Position numbers and translations under genes: made by a program
Source: CADCVQ01 sp038260305
GTDB taxonomy: Bacteria > Actinomycetota > Thermoleophilia > Solirubrobacterales > Solirubrobacteraceae
Assembly: GCA_038260305.1 (NCBI GenBank)
Contig: JBBSNY010000020.1
Span: 10,378 to 74,377, forward strand
Reading direction: 5' to 3'
Length of the DNA stretch: 64,000 nt
Shown here: positions 53,601 to 61,186 of the stretch, one piece after another
Layout of the letters: each line of letters begins with the position of its first letter
How positions within the stretch are numbered: position 1 is the stretch's first letter
The notes under the pieces: generated by a model
The model's database searches: none
The model's input: the letters and a program-made list of their open reading frames with translations, nothing else
What the model was told of the DNA's origin: nothing

Positions 53601-54814
53601 GCACGCGCTTGGCAAACGGTCAGGTGGTGGCGAAACGTCACACGAGCTACTGCGTGAGGATCGCCGGCGCGGCGGGACTCAAGCGGATCGAGGCCATCTG
53701 GTCCGACCACAAGGGTGCGGCGACGGTGCACGCCCGGGTGTCCGGTACCCGCGCTCGCGGGCCGGCCGCGGGGTCGTCCGGGGACCTTCTCGGGCTTGCG
53801 GTGCGGTCGGTCCGGCGGGTCCGCGGGGCCTCTCGATGTGTCTACGACTTTTCGGTACAGACCGATGAGAACTTCATCTGCGGGTTGGGCGGCATGGCGC
53901 ACAAGAACACGGATGCTGACGTCGACGGGGCTCACATCAGAACGTTGGCATTGACTCTGCTTTTCCGTGAAATGCCGCAGCTCATCGAGGCCGGCTACAT
54001 CTACATCGCCAAGCCGCCGCTGTACAAGCTCAAGCAGGGCTCGCAGGAGCGCTACATCGAGAAGGACTCCGAGCTCGAGGAGATCCTGCTGTCGGACAAG
54101 CTCGAGAAGGTCGTCTGCTTTGACCGCCACGGCACGCAGTTCAAGCTCACCGAGGCGCGCTGGCAGCGCTTCTCGCGGCTGTTGAAGCAGTACTCGGGCT
54201 GGTCGGCGACGCTGCGCGCGGAGTACGGCCACGACACCGTCGGCTTCCTCGAGGAGTCGGGCATTCTCGACGAGCAGGTCGACTCCGTCGAGGCGGCGAT
54301 CGCGCTCGTCGAGCGCGAGGGCGTCGAGGACGCACCGTACGAGACGATGCTGATGAGCGAGGACGAGCAGGTGCTCGTCGTGCGCGCCGTCGAGACGCGC
54401 TCGGGTCTCGCGCGCGCACTGCAGATCCCGAAGCGGCTGTTCGGCGCCCAGGACTACCGCCAGTTCTCGCGCGTGCACGGCCAGCTCATCGAGCTCGCCG
54501 GCCGCGCGCCGTTCACGATCAAGCTCGGCGAGACGACGGCCGACGCGCCCTCGTTCGACGCGCTGCGCGAGGGCGTCATGACCGTCGCGCAGAAGGGCAT
54601 CACGTTGCAGCGCTTCAAGGGCCTCGGCGAGATGAACGCCGCACAGTTGCGCGACACGACGATGGATCCGGCGACGCGGACGCTCGCGCAGGTGAACATC
54701 GAGGACGCCGCGCGGGCGGACGAGATCTTCTCGACGCTCATGGGCGACATGGTCGAGCCGCGCCGACAGTTCATCGAGGACAATGCCCGCCTCGTCGCCA
54801 ACCTCGACGTCTAG
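50660..54814 (+). CDS. gyrB: DNA gyrase subunit B precursor with intein
   Basis: A 1384-residue precursor. Extein part 1 (1-508): GHKL ATPase domain (EVVDNSVDEA, DDGRGIP, GGLHGVGLSVVNAL), transducer, and start of Toprim with EGDSAGG at 437-443. An intein of 575 residues (509-1083) follows, then extein part 2 (1084-1384) resuming at TDADVDGAHIRT, the Toprim metal-binding motif, and ending in the GyrB C-terminal domain. After splicing the product is about 809 residues; that is longer than the usual 640-690, due to an inserted stretch around FDRHGTQFKLTEARWQR. The GTG at 50660 follows GGAGG by 4 bases. With gyrA it introduces negative supercoils. Confidence 0.95.
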   Translation: MAKDDGKFDGRTGDETYDEQDITVLEGLEAVRKRPGMYIGSTGVRGLHHLVYEVVDNSVDEALAGHCTRVDVTIHPDNSVTVDDDGRGIPVGIMAKEQRPAVEVVLTVLHAGGKFGDGGGYKVSGGLHGVGLSVVNALSELLEIEIGRDGHVWRQEYQRGAPQAPLAKGEASSHHGTSIKFRPDAEVFETTELDFATLEQRLRETAFLTRGLAISITDERGEGAKAEFRYDGGIEDFVRYLNKNKEAIGRKVVYFQGENEREGAVEIAMQWNTTYQEGVFSFANNINTHEGGSHMSGFRSALTRTLNRYAREKGMLREKDENLTGEDVREGLTAIISVKLSDPQFEGQTKTKLGNPGMEGFVASVVNSSLAEFLEENPKEGNAIVRKAVSAAQARVAARQARDTTRRKSALENSTLPGKLADCSVKDPSLAEIFIVEGDSAGGSAKQGRDRNTQAVLPLRGKILNVEKSRIDKVLKNLEIQALITAIGTGVREEFDIEKARYHKIILMSVDGDEHVLVRDREGRTRLTRVAEYIDPWVDHAPVSGPQEYRKVLAGQPGELGEVLCVGRDDHEVRFRPIKAVIRHETDEDLFEVTTQYGRSTRVTGNHSLYVLDDGALRKKRGDALAVGDRIAAPRRVRLPEVAPSRIDLMRELWRIPAAAREVWARGAAVEAWGRWKVRAEYADNSEMTAPRVDIPAAVRAELAALRRVSGLANKALCELVGIKQPVTFYAWEKGTSRPTLPNFAAYAEAVGADVGTVLGRVQIVASRLDHVWATQYRASPANRVRPYVRLADLSADDLEFFEDRDDVELTPEHYASDPVKRYIEVDDALMTLLGFYLAEGSGNPRAGIRFAIGSGNAHFVPEIRRAALCVFGRIASQYQSETRIDELRINNRVAALAWCHLFGFDGVTAITKRIPGLIFEVDEELRSAFLRGYLAGDGCCTTGTVFWATSSRDIASGLSMLLGSYGVVASIATAPPRGERTRLANGQVVAKRHTSYCVRIAGAAGLKRIEAIWSDHKGAATVHARVSGTRARGPAAGSSGDLLGLAVRSVRRVRGASRCVYDFSVQTDENFICGLGGMAHKNTDADVDGAHIRTLALTLLFREMPQLIEAGYIYIAKPPLYKLKQGSQERYIEKDSELEEILLSDKLEKVVCFDRHGTQFKLTEARWQRFSRLLKQYSGWSATLRAEYGHDTVGFLEESGILDEQVDSVEAAIALVEREGVEDAPYETMLMSEDEQVLVVRAVETRSGLARALQIPKRLFGAQDYRQFSRVHGQLIELAGRAPFTIKLGETTADAPSFDALREGVMTVAQKGITLQRFKGLGEMNAAQLRDTTMDPATRTLAQVNIEDAARADEIFSTLMGDMVEPRRQFIEDNARLVANLDV
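52184..53908 (+). other. GyrB intein with LAGLIDADG endonuclease
   Basis: 575 residues interrupting GyrB between KIILM and TDADVDG. Splicing block A starts with Ser1 (SVDGDEHVLVRD), block B holds GNHSLYVL near residue 100, block F is VYDFSVQTDENFICG and block G ends MAHKN, followed by +1 Thr. The endonuclease has both dodecapeptides, LLGFYLAEGSG and FLRGYLAGDG. Between block B and the endonuclease there is a helix-turn-helix-like segment (ALCELVGIKQPVTFYAWEKG). Odd points: Ser instead of Cys at position 1, and Lys instead of His next to the terminal Asn (His is one residue earlier). Confidence 0.95.
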
Positions 54815-54855
54815 TGCAGGCGACCGCACCAACCACCCGGAGAATCCGCTAGCCC

Positions 54856-57438
54856 ATGGCATCGATCGACACGCTGTCCGGAGGCAACATCGAGCCGCGC
54901 GCGCTCGAGGACGAGATGCGCTCCGCGTACCTCGACTACGCGATGTCCGTCATCGTCGGCCGCGCGCTGCCCGACGTCCGCGACGGCCTGAAGCCCGTCC
55001 ATCGCCGGGTCCTGTTCTCGATGTCCGAGAACGGCCTGACGCCGACGCGCCCGTACCGCAAGTGCGCGTCGATCGTCGGCGACGTCATGGGCAACTACCA
55101 CCCCCATGGCGACAGCGCGATCTACGACGCGCTCGCGCGGCTCGCGCAGCCGTTCTCGATGCGCTACGAGCTCGTAGACGGCCAAGGCAACTTCGGCTCG
55201 ATCGACGACGATCCACCGGCGGCCATGAGATATACCGAGGCTCGGCTGCAGCGCGTGGCGATGGAGATGCTGCGCGACCTCGATGCGGACACGGTCGACT
55301 TCACGCCGAACTACGACGGTCGCAAGCAGGAGCCGACGGTCCTGCCGGCGCGCTTCCCGAACCTGCTCGTCAACGGCTCGTCAGGCATCGCCGTCGGGAT
55401 GGCGACGAACATCCCGCCGCACAACCTGCGCGAGGTCATCAACGCCGTCGTTGCGTTCATCGAGAACCCGGCGATCGCCAACATGCCGCGCCTCGAGGCC
55501 GCGGTCGAGCTCATCAAGCACATGCCCGGTCCGGACTTCCCGACCGGCGGCATCATCCTCGGCCGCCAGGGGATCCTCGACGCCTATGAGACGGGGCGCG
55601 GAAAGGTCAAGGTGCGCGGGCGCGCGCACACCGAGGACATCGGCCGCGGACGTGAGGCGATCATCGTCACCGAGCTGCCCTACGCGGTGAAGAAGGGCGG
55701 CGACGGCGGGCTCGTCAAGAAGATCGCCGAGCTCGTCCACGAGAAGAAGCTCACGGGCATCGCGGACCTCGAGGACCACTCGTCCGAGCGCGGCGGGATG
55801 CGGGTCGTCATCACGCTGAAGCGCGACGAGATCCCCGAGGTCGTCCTCAACCAGCTCTACAAGCACACCCCGCTGCAGTCGACGTTCGGCGTGAACATGG
55901 TCGCGCTCGTGGAGAACGTGCCGCGGACGCTGTCGCTGCGCGACGTCATCAAGTACTACGTGCAGCACCAGCGCGAGATCGTCGTGCGCCGCTCCCAGCA
56001 CGAGCTGCGCATGCTCGAACGACGCGTCCACGTACTCGAGGGCCTGCTCATCGCGCTCGACAACATGGACGCGATCATCGCGCTCATCCGCGCCTCGCGC
56101 GATCGCGAGAACGCGCGCATCGAGCTCGTCGCGCGCTTCGGCCTGACGGAGATCCAGGCGTCGGCGATCCTCGACCTGCGCCTGTCGCAGCTGACCGCGC
56201 TCGAGGCCGACGCGATCAAGACCGAGCACGCCGACAAGGTCGAGCGGATCACGGAGCTGCGGGCGATCCTCGGCGACGAGGCGCGCGTCTTCGCGATCAT
56301 CGTCGAGGAGCTGCACGAGATCGCCGAGCGCTTCGGCGACGAACGACGGACGGTGATCGCCGAATCCGAGGACGAGATCGGTATCGAGGACCTCATCCCC
56401 GAGCAGCAGATGGTCATCACGATCACGAAGTCCGGCTACATCAAGTCGCTGCCGCTGACGACGTACCGCGCACAGCAGCGCGGCGGGCGCGGCGTGACCG
56501 GGATGGACATGAAGGACGGCGACTACATCGAGCACCTCTTCGTCTGCTCGTCGCACGACTACCTGCTGTTCTTCTCCAACCGCGGCAAGGTCTACCGCTC
56601 CAAGGTCTACGAGCTGCCCGAGGCCTCGCGTACCGCCAAGGGGCGGGCGCTCGTCAACGTCCTACCGCTGCGCGAGAAGGAGCGCATCCAGTCGGTGCTC
56701 GCGACCCGCGACTTCACCGAGGGCCGCTACGTCATCTTCGCGACGCGCAAGGGCATCGTGAAGAAGACCGAGTTCCTCGCCTACAACACGCCGATCAAGG
56801 CCGACGGGATCATCGCGATCAACATCCGCGACGACGACGAGCTCGTCAGCGTGCGCCGGACGAGCGGCGACGACGACATCCTGATCGTCTCGCGCAAGGG
56901 CAAGGCCGTGCGCTTCCCGGAGTCCGACGCGCGGCCGATGGGCCGTGACACATCGGGCGTCCGCGGCATGGACGTCGACCAGCCCGGCAACGCGGTGCTC
57001 GTCATGGACGTCGCCCGCGACGACCAGGAGCTGCTCGTCGTGACCGAGAACGGCTTCGGCAAGCGCACGTCGATCGCGGAGTACCGCAAGACCAAGCGCG
57101 GGGCGATGGGCGTCGGCACGATCAAGCTCACCGATGCCAAGGGCGCGCTGGCCGGCGCGCTCGTCGTGCGCGAGCACGAGGAGCTCGTCTTCATCTCCCA
57201 GAGCGGGATGGTGCAGCGCACCGCGGTGCGCGGGATCAGCCGCTATGGGCGCCTTTCGCAGGGCGTCAAGCTCATGAACATGAAGGACGACGACCTCGTC
57301 TCCGCGGTCGCGCTGATCGTCGAATCCGCCGGCGACGAGGCGCCCTCGAGCGAGGCCTCGGCGGCCGACGGGGACGCCCCGCTCGAGGGCTCGAACCCGG
57401 AGGTCGCGGGGGGCGGAGACGGCGGGGGCGCCAGCTGA
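54856..57438 (+). CDS. gyrA: DNA gyrase subunit A
   Basis: An 860-residue type IIA topoisomerase subunit. The winged-helix breakage domain carries the catalytic Tyr126 in AAMRYTEARL; GDVMGNYHPHGD is the quinolone-resistance region, with no intein at this common insertion site. The GyrA box QQRGGRG at 540-546 begins the C-terminal DNA-wrapping beta-pinwheel, which marks it as gyrase rather than topoisomerase IV. The acidic low-complexity tail after about 820 is variable. It follows gyrB after 41 bases. Confidence 0.97.
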   Translation: MASIDTLSGGNIEPRALEDEMRSAYLDYAMSVIVGRALPDVRDGLKPVHRRVLFSMSENGLTPTRPYRKCASIVGDVMGNYHPHGDSAIYDALARLAQPFSMRYELVDGQGNFGSIDDDPPAAMRYTEARLQRVAMEMLRDLDADTVDFTPNYDGRKQEPTVLPARFPNLLVNGSSGIAVGMATNIPPHNLREVINAVVAFIENPAIANMPRLEAAVELIKHMPGPDFPTGGIILGRQGILDAYETGRGKVKVRGRAHTEDIGRGREAIIVTELPYAVKKGGDGGLVKKIAELVHEKKLTGIADLEDHSSERGGMRVVITLKRDEIPEVVLNQLYKHTPLQSTFGVNMVALVENVPRTLSLRDVIKYYVQHQREIVVRRSQHELRMLERRVHVLEGLLIALDNMDAIIALIRASRDRENARIELVARFGLTEIQASAILDLRLSQLTALEADAIKTEHADKVERITELRAILGDEARVFAIIVEELHEIAERFGDERRTVIAESEDEIGIEDLIPEQQMVITITKSGYIKSLPLTTYRAQQRGGRGVTGMDMKDGDYIEHLFVCSSHDYLLFFSNRGKVYRSKVYELPEASRTAKGRALVNVLPLREKERIQSVLATRDFTEGRYVIFATRKGIVKKTEFLAYNTPIKADGIIAINIRDDDELVSVRRTSGDDDILIVSRKGKAVRFPESDARPMGRDTSGVRGMDVDQPGNAVLVMDVARDDQELLVVTENGFGKRTSIAEYRKTKRGAMGVGTIKLTDAKGALAGALVVREHEELVFISQSGMVQRTAVRGISRYGRLSQGVKLMNMKDDDLVSAVALIVESAGDEAPSSEASAADGDAPLEGSNPEVAGGGDGGGAS

Positions 57439-57441
57439 CGC

Positions 57442-57480
57442 GAAATGTCGCGCGGCCGTCATCGCCGTTCGCTACATTTC
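57442..57480 (+). terminator. Possible gyrA-end hairpin
   Basis: GAAATGT (57442-57448) pairs with ACATTTC (57474-57480), with further pairing GCG/CGC inside. It directly follows the gyrA stop but lacks a T-tract, so a terminator role is tentative; it may be the first stem of the structured region downstream. Confidence 0.35.
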
Positions 57481-57482
57481 CC

Positions 57483-57660
57483 GGACCAGAGAAAGGAGGT
57501 GGTCCGTATCAGCGACAGTTCTTGCGGGACCCTGGAGGTGCTCGGCCGCTAGGTCGGGAAGGCTGGCTCCGTACCAGCGAATCCACACCGGGCCACCCCC
57601 GAGCCGAACGCCGGACTGGTCCCACCGGCGGTAGTCCGTTCAGCTCGGGCTTTCAGTCCA
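57483..57660 (+). ncRNA. Structured, probably non-coding RNA downstream of gyrA
   Basis: A 180-base stretch with no clear protein gene and strong pairing. GGACCA / TGGTCC (57483-57488 and 57500-57505) enclose a loop GAGAAAGGAGG. The 16 bases 57490-57505 match, with one difference, the complement of the conserved 16S rRNA 3' tail. Further on, CCCGAGC, GAA and CGGACT (57597-57616 region) pair with AGTCCG, TTC and GCTCGGG (around 57635-57651), giving a long hairpin. A 17-codon frame from GTG 57499 (MVRISDSSCG...) exists but overlaps its own Shine-Dalgarno. Family not recognised. Confidence 0.35.
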
Positions 57661-57670
57661 GTCAGGTATG

Positions 57671-57698
57671 CGAGAGGCGTCCTTCGGGGCGCCTCTCG
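57671..57698. terminator. Strong hairpin terminator with TTCG loop
   Basis: CGAGAGGCGTCC, loop TTCG, GGGCGCCTCTCG: a 12-base-pair stem (one G-T pair) with a stable tetraloop. It lies between the rightward gyrA transcript and the leftward SGNH gene and can serve both, though no T-tract follows. Confidence 0.75.
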
Positions 57699-57732
57699 TC
57701 CGTTCCGAGCACGACCGCCCGAAGCTCGTTGC

Positions 57733-58731
57733 CTACCAGGACCGTCTCAGGAACTGGACCCGGCGCAGCAGATACGGGCCGAGGGTCGCGCAGTACGCCG
57801 GCGTGATGTGGCCGGCGGCGTCGCGGTAGACGAGCACGCCGCCGACGACCGGAAAGCACGACACGGCGTTGCAGAAGTACCGCGACATGTCCACGAAGCG
57901 GTAGCGCTTGGAGTGCATGGCCGCGACCGCCGCGCCGCCGACGTCCGTCGTGAGCGCCGTCGAGCGCGCGAGCGCGCACGCGGGGCCCGGGGCGTGCGCC
58001 CTGGCCGCCAGCACGCGCCTGATGCAGGGGGATGTCGCCGGCGTCGGCGCAGGCACGTCGCGGATGACGATGACGTGCTTGACGGTCCGCGGCAGGGACT
58101 TCTTCCAGGCCTGCTCGAAGCCTGCGACCCGCACGCCGAACGTCGTCTGCCCGGCCGGCGGGACCTCCTCGGTTGCGTTGCGCTGCGAGACGAAGACCGT
58201 CGAGACGTCGCTGTGGCGCTTCAACCAGGCGCGCGCCCTGCGGTAGAAGTCCACACACGGCGCTCGTGCGCCCTTGGGCAGGTAGCGGACCGCCTCGGAG
58301 AACGAGCAGCCGGGGCCGGTGACCGAGTAGCCGAGCCAGCGCTCGGCACGGGCCACATGATCGACCGCCGCCCGCCAGTGCCAGGCGTGGCTGTCTCCGA
58401 TGAGCGCGATGTGCGCCCTCGCCCGCGACGCCGGCACCCCGAACAGACAGAACGACAGGCCGTGCTCGATCCGCCCCTCGCAGGGTGATTCGATGACGCG
58501 GTTGACGTCCTCGAGCGTCGGGGTGATCGAGCGCGTCGGGTTGAAGCACGGATGGGCGGCGTCGCGCGCGGCTGCGCCAACGCACGTCGCCACCGACGAG
58601 CCGGTCGTCGCAGACAACGCGGTGGAGGCGCCGGCGCCGAGCGCGGCCGCGATGAGGGCGAGGCAGACGGCGACCCGGCGCGCGGTCGGGCGCGTGGGCC
58701 TGGTGCCCCGTCCACCACCAGGACTAGACAT
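57733..58731 (-). CDS. Secreted SGNH-domain hydrolase
   Basis: A 332-residue exported protein: signal or anchor helix at about 20-40, then a domain like the SGNH module found at the C-terminus of OafA/YrhL-type O-acyltransferases. IALIGDSHAWHW carries the nucleophile Ser and block I, and DAAGHITPAY near the end holds the catalytic Asp and His. It probably hydrolyses or moves acyl groups on cell-surface glycans; the acyltransferase membrane domain is missing. The ATG at 58731 overlaps the stop of the upstream small secreted gene by 8 bases. Confidence 0.82.
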   Translation of the reverse strand: MSSPGGGRGTRPTRPTARRVAVCLALIAAALGAGASTALSATTGSSVATCVGAAARDAAHPCFNPTRSITPTLEDVNRVIESPCEGRIEHGLSFCLFGVPASRARAHIALIGDSHAWHWRAAVDHVARAERWLGYSVTGPGCSFSEAVRYLPKGARAPCVDFYRRARAWLKRHSDVSTVFVSQRNATEEVPPAGQTTFGVRVAGFEQAWKKSLPRTVKHVIVIRDVPAPTPATSPCIRRVLAARAHAPGPACALARSTALTTDVGGAAVAAMHSKRYRFVDMSRYFCNAVSCFPVVGGVLVYRDAAGHITPAYCATLGPYLLRRVQFLRRSW

Positions 58732-59113
58732 CCTGCTGATAGGTGCCCCGCACCGCACGCGCGCCCAACGTGCATGTGAATCGCGCGGTGAAGTCCTTCG
58801 TCACCGGGTTCGTCGACTCGGTCCGGGCGCTGCAGCGCCACCTGCCCAGGACCCTTCGCGAGCAGCGGACCGAGGTCTTCGAACGGCAGGACTGATAGGA
58901 GCGCATGACGCGTTTGGCCGTGGCGCACGGCGTGGCACGAGCTCGCAGCGACGAGTTGTACGTCGGCTTCCCGCTCCTGGGGTACTGGTCGACGGAGGTC
59001 AACACGCACGACCGGTAGGCAGCGGCCGGGGCATCGGACGCCGAGATCGCCACGACGCACGCCGCGAGCGCGACAACGAGAGCGGGCAGCGCGCTGCGGC
59101 GAGTCGTGATCAT
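58724..59113 (-). CDS. Small secreted cysteine-containing protein
   Basis: A 129-residue protein with a signal peptide (about 1-32, ending APAAA) and six cysteines in the mature part (RSCVL, TPCAT, QSCRS, VRCSR, WRCSA, FTCTL), enough for three disulfides. No family recognised. It overlaps the SGNH gene that follows, so the two are likely made together. Confidence 0.65.
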   Translation of the reverse strand: MITTRRSALPALVVALAACVVAISASDAPAAAYRSCVLTSVDQYPRSGKPTYNSSLRARATPCATAKRVMRSYQSCRSKTSVRCSRRVLGRWRCSARTESTNPVTKDFTARFTCTLGARAVRGTYQQDV

Positions 59114-59203
59114 CGTGTCGGCCTTCCTTCGGGGGGGCGAGGCGAGATGTCCGGCAAGACAGCCAACACCTACTGAGGCCCGCCGGTTGCGGCGTCGGAG
59201 GTC

Positions 59204-59782
59204 TCAGGCCGCTTCGGGCAGCCACTGACGCCAGGCCGGCGGGATCGTCGGGCTGGCGACGTGGATGAAGACCTGCGGATGCGGCACGCGCGGCGCCTGG
59301 CGGGGGTGCATGCCGACCTTGTGCGGCAGCGAGTCGCCCTTGCGGCGGTTGCAGGGCGCGCACGAAGCGACGATGTTCTCCCACGTCGACGGCCCGCCCT
59401 TGGAGCGGGGGATGACATGGTCGACGGTGAGATTCGCCCGTGCGCCGCAGTACTGGCAGGCCCAGCCGTCGCGGGCGAAGACGGCGCGGCGAGTGATCTT
59501 GCGCCGGTGCGTGTCGCGGGGAACGTTGACGAACGTCACGAGCCGGATCACGACGGGGCGCGGCAGCGTCGCGTTCTCGGAGCGCAGCTCGAAGCGCGCG
59601 TGCTCGACGATCTCGGCCTTGTCCTTCAGCAGCAGCACAGCCGCGCGCCGAACCGTGCAGACGTTGATCGGTTCGTACGTGGCGTTGAGGACGAGCACAC
59701 GGCCACAATCACGTCCGCGCCGCCGGTGCTCCGGATGCGGCGCGAACCCCTCTGGGCGTGATGGGGGGGCCTGCGTGGCCAT
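59204..59782 (-). CDS. HNH endonuclease
   Basis: A 192-residue HNH protein. CQYCGARANLTVDHVIPRSKGG then NIVASCAPCNRRKGD gives the HNH core with the two zinc-binding CxxC pairs; the N-terminal VLVLNATYEPINVC and RRAAVLLLKDKAEIVE are typical of the widespread actinobacterial and cyanobacterial HNH family that is usually chromosomal rather than mobile. Cellular role not established. ATG at 59782. Confidence 0.9.
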   Translation of the reverse strand: MATQAPPSRPEGFAPHPEHRRRGRDCGRVLVLNATYEPINVCTVRRAAVLLLKDKAEIVEHARFELRSENATLPRPVVIRLVTFVNVPRDTHRRKITRRAVFARDGWACQYCGARANLTVDHVIPRSKGGPSTWENIVASCAPCNRRKGDSLPHKVGMHPRQAPRVPHPQVFIHVASPTIPPAWRQWLPEAA

Positions 59783-59796
59783 GATGTGCGCGGAGT

Positions 59797-60657
59797 CTAG
59801 TGGGCGGCGGGGTAGGAGCCGAGCACTTTCACGCGTTCGCAATGCGCCTGCAGGCCGGCGACCGCGTCGCGGACCGGCGCCGTGCGCGCATCGCCCTCGC
59901 AGTCGACGAAGAAGCGGTAATGGCCGAGCTGCGCGCGCATCGGCCGCGACTCGATCTTCGTGAGGTTCACGCCGCGAAACGCGAACTCCGACAGGCAGCG
60001 CACGAGCCAACCCGGGCTCGCGTCCCCCGGGCCCCAGAACGCGAGCGACGTCTTCGTCGCGGGAGCCCCGTCGGGCTCGGCCGTCGCGTGTGCCAGCCAC
60101 ACGAAGCGCGTCTCGTTGCCGGGCTCGTCCTCGGTGCCGTCGACGAGCACCGTCGCGCCATAGAGCTCGGCGGCGCGACGGGTGCCGAGCGCCGCCCACG
60201 GCGCCGGCTCGGCCGCGACGACGCGCACGGCCTCGGCCGTCGACGCGACGGCGACGACCTCCGCTGCCGGCAGCCTGTCGCGCAGGAAGCGCGCGCATTG
60301 CGCGAGCGGCTGCGGGTGCGACACGACGCGCTCGATGCGCGCGAGCTCGATCGGCTCGCGCGCGATCAGGCAGGGCGACACGGCGAGCACGAGCTCGCCG
60401 ACGATCGTGACCTCGTGCTCCTCGGCGAGCGTGTCGAGCGTGACGCCGATCGGGCCCTCGAGCGAGTTCTCGATCGGGACGACGGCACGATCGACGCTGC
60501 CGTCGGCGACGGCGATGACCGTCTCGCGCACGCCGCGCATCGCGACGAGTTGGGCGCCGGCGCCGTCCGGTGCGCTGCGCGCGGCCTCCTCGGAGAACGT
60601 GCCCGCCGGACCGAGGTAGGCGAAGCGCAGCTCGCGGGCCTGCAAGGAGTCGAGCAT
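59797..60657 (-). CDS. pheA: Prephenate dehydratase
   Basis: A 286-residue enzyme converting prephenate to phenylpyruvate (phenylalanine synthesis). The catalytic domain (1-190) begins FAYLGPAGTFSEEAA and contains VPIENSLEGP and the catalytic TRF (GNETRFVWL). A C-terminal ACT domain (about 200-280, SEFAFRGVNLTKIESRPMR) gives feedback control by phenylalanine; the ESRP motif binds Phe. No chorismate mutase domain. The DUF4446 gene is 8 bases upstream on the same strand. Confidence 0.95.
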   Translation of the reverse strand: MLDSLQARELRFAYLGPAGTFSEEAARSAPDGAGAQLVAMRGVRETVIAVADGSVDRAVVPIENSLEGPIGVTLDTLAEEHEVTIVGELVLAVSPCLIAREPIELARIERVVSHPQPLAQCARFLRDRLPAAEVVAVASTAEAVRVVAAEPAPWAALGTRRAAELYGATVLVDGTEDEPGNETRFVWLAHATAEPDGAPATKTSLAFWGPGDASPGWLVRCLSEFAFRGVNLTKIESRPMRAQLGHYRFFVDCEGDARTAPVRDAVAGLQAHCERVKVLGSYPAAH

Positions 60658-60665
60658 CGCGAGCG

Positions 60666-61163
60666 CTATGGCAGCGCGAGGCGGAGGGCTTCCTCCTCCT
60701 CGGGCGAGAGGCGCAGCTCGGCGCTGCCCTCGGAGATCTGCTTGGCGTACAGCCGAGCCTGGTCGCGGTGGTGGATGGAGGACAGGACGACGCCGGAACG
60801 GCTGCTGTCGAGCAGCGCGATCGACGTCGATTGGCGGCCGGACATCTCGTTGTAGGCGTCGTAGCGGATCAGGCCGCAGTGCGCGATCGCACCGTCGAGG
60901 CGCTGCTCGACGATCGCCAGACGATCGTCGAGGCGCTCGGCGACGCCGCCGACGTACTCGCTGAGCGACCGGAACGAGGCGTCGAGCGCGGCGGCGTGCG
61001 CGACGAGGTCCTGCGCGCGCTGCTCACCGAGCACCGCGCGCTGGTCGGCACGCAGGCGGCGCAGCTGGCGCAGCAGGAAAGCGACGAGGCAGACGGCGAC
61101 GAGCGCGAGCGCGGCCGCCGCCAGCGCGACGATCCCGACGGTGGAGCTGAGCTCGGGGGCCAT
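60666..61163 (-). CDS. DUF4446 membrane-anchored protein
   Basis: A 165-residue protein with one N-terminal membrane helix (about 8-32), a coiled-coil region (about 33-100) and the conserved DUF4446 core IRYDAYNEMSGRQSTSIALLD followed by VVLSSIHHRDQARLYAKQI. The family is widespread in Gram-positives, with no known function. Co-transcribed with pheA. TACCCT lies 7 bases before the ATG. Confidence 0.88.
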   Translation of the reverse strand: MAPELSSTVGIVALAAAALALVAVCLVAFLLRQLRRLRADQRAVLGEQRAQDLVAHAAALDASFRSLSEYVGGVAERLDDRLAIVEQRLDGAIAHCGLIRYDAYNEMSGRQSTSIALLDSSRSGVVLSSIHHRDQARLYAKQISEGSAELRLSPEEEEALRLALP

Positions 61164-61170
61164 GGCCCAC

Positions 61171-61176
61171 AGGGTA
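61171..61176 (-). promoter_or_regulatory. Candidate leaderless -10 (TACCCT)
   Basis: TACCCT on the minus strand ends 7 bases before the DUF4446 ATG at 61163. Confidence 0.4.
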
Positions 61177-61186
61177 GGCGTGATCG

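Noticed and set aside
53909..54814. Second gyrB-like or topoisomerase gene after the intein
   Set aside because: It resumes in the same frame at TDADVDG and completes the single GyrB protein.
57499..57552. 17-codon peptide gene (MVRISDSSCG...)
   Set aside because: Its GTG start overlaps the Shine-Dalgarno core, so initiation there is not plausible; kept only as part of the RNA entry.
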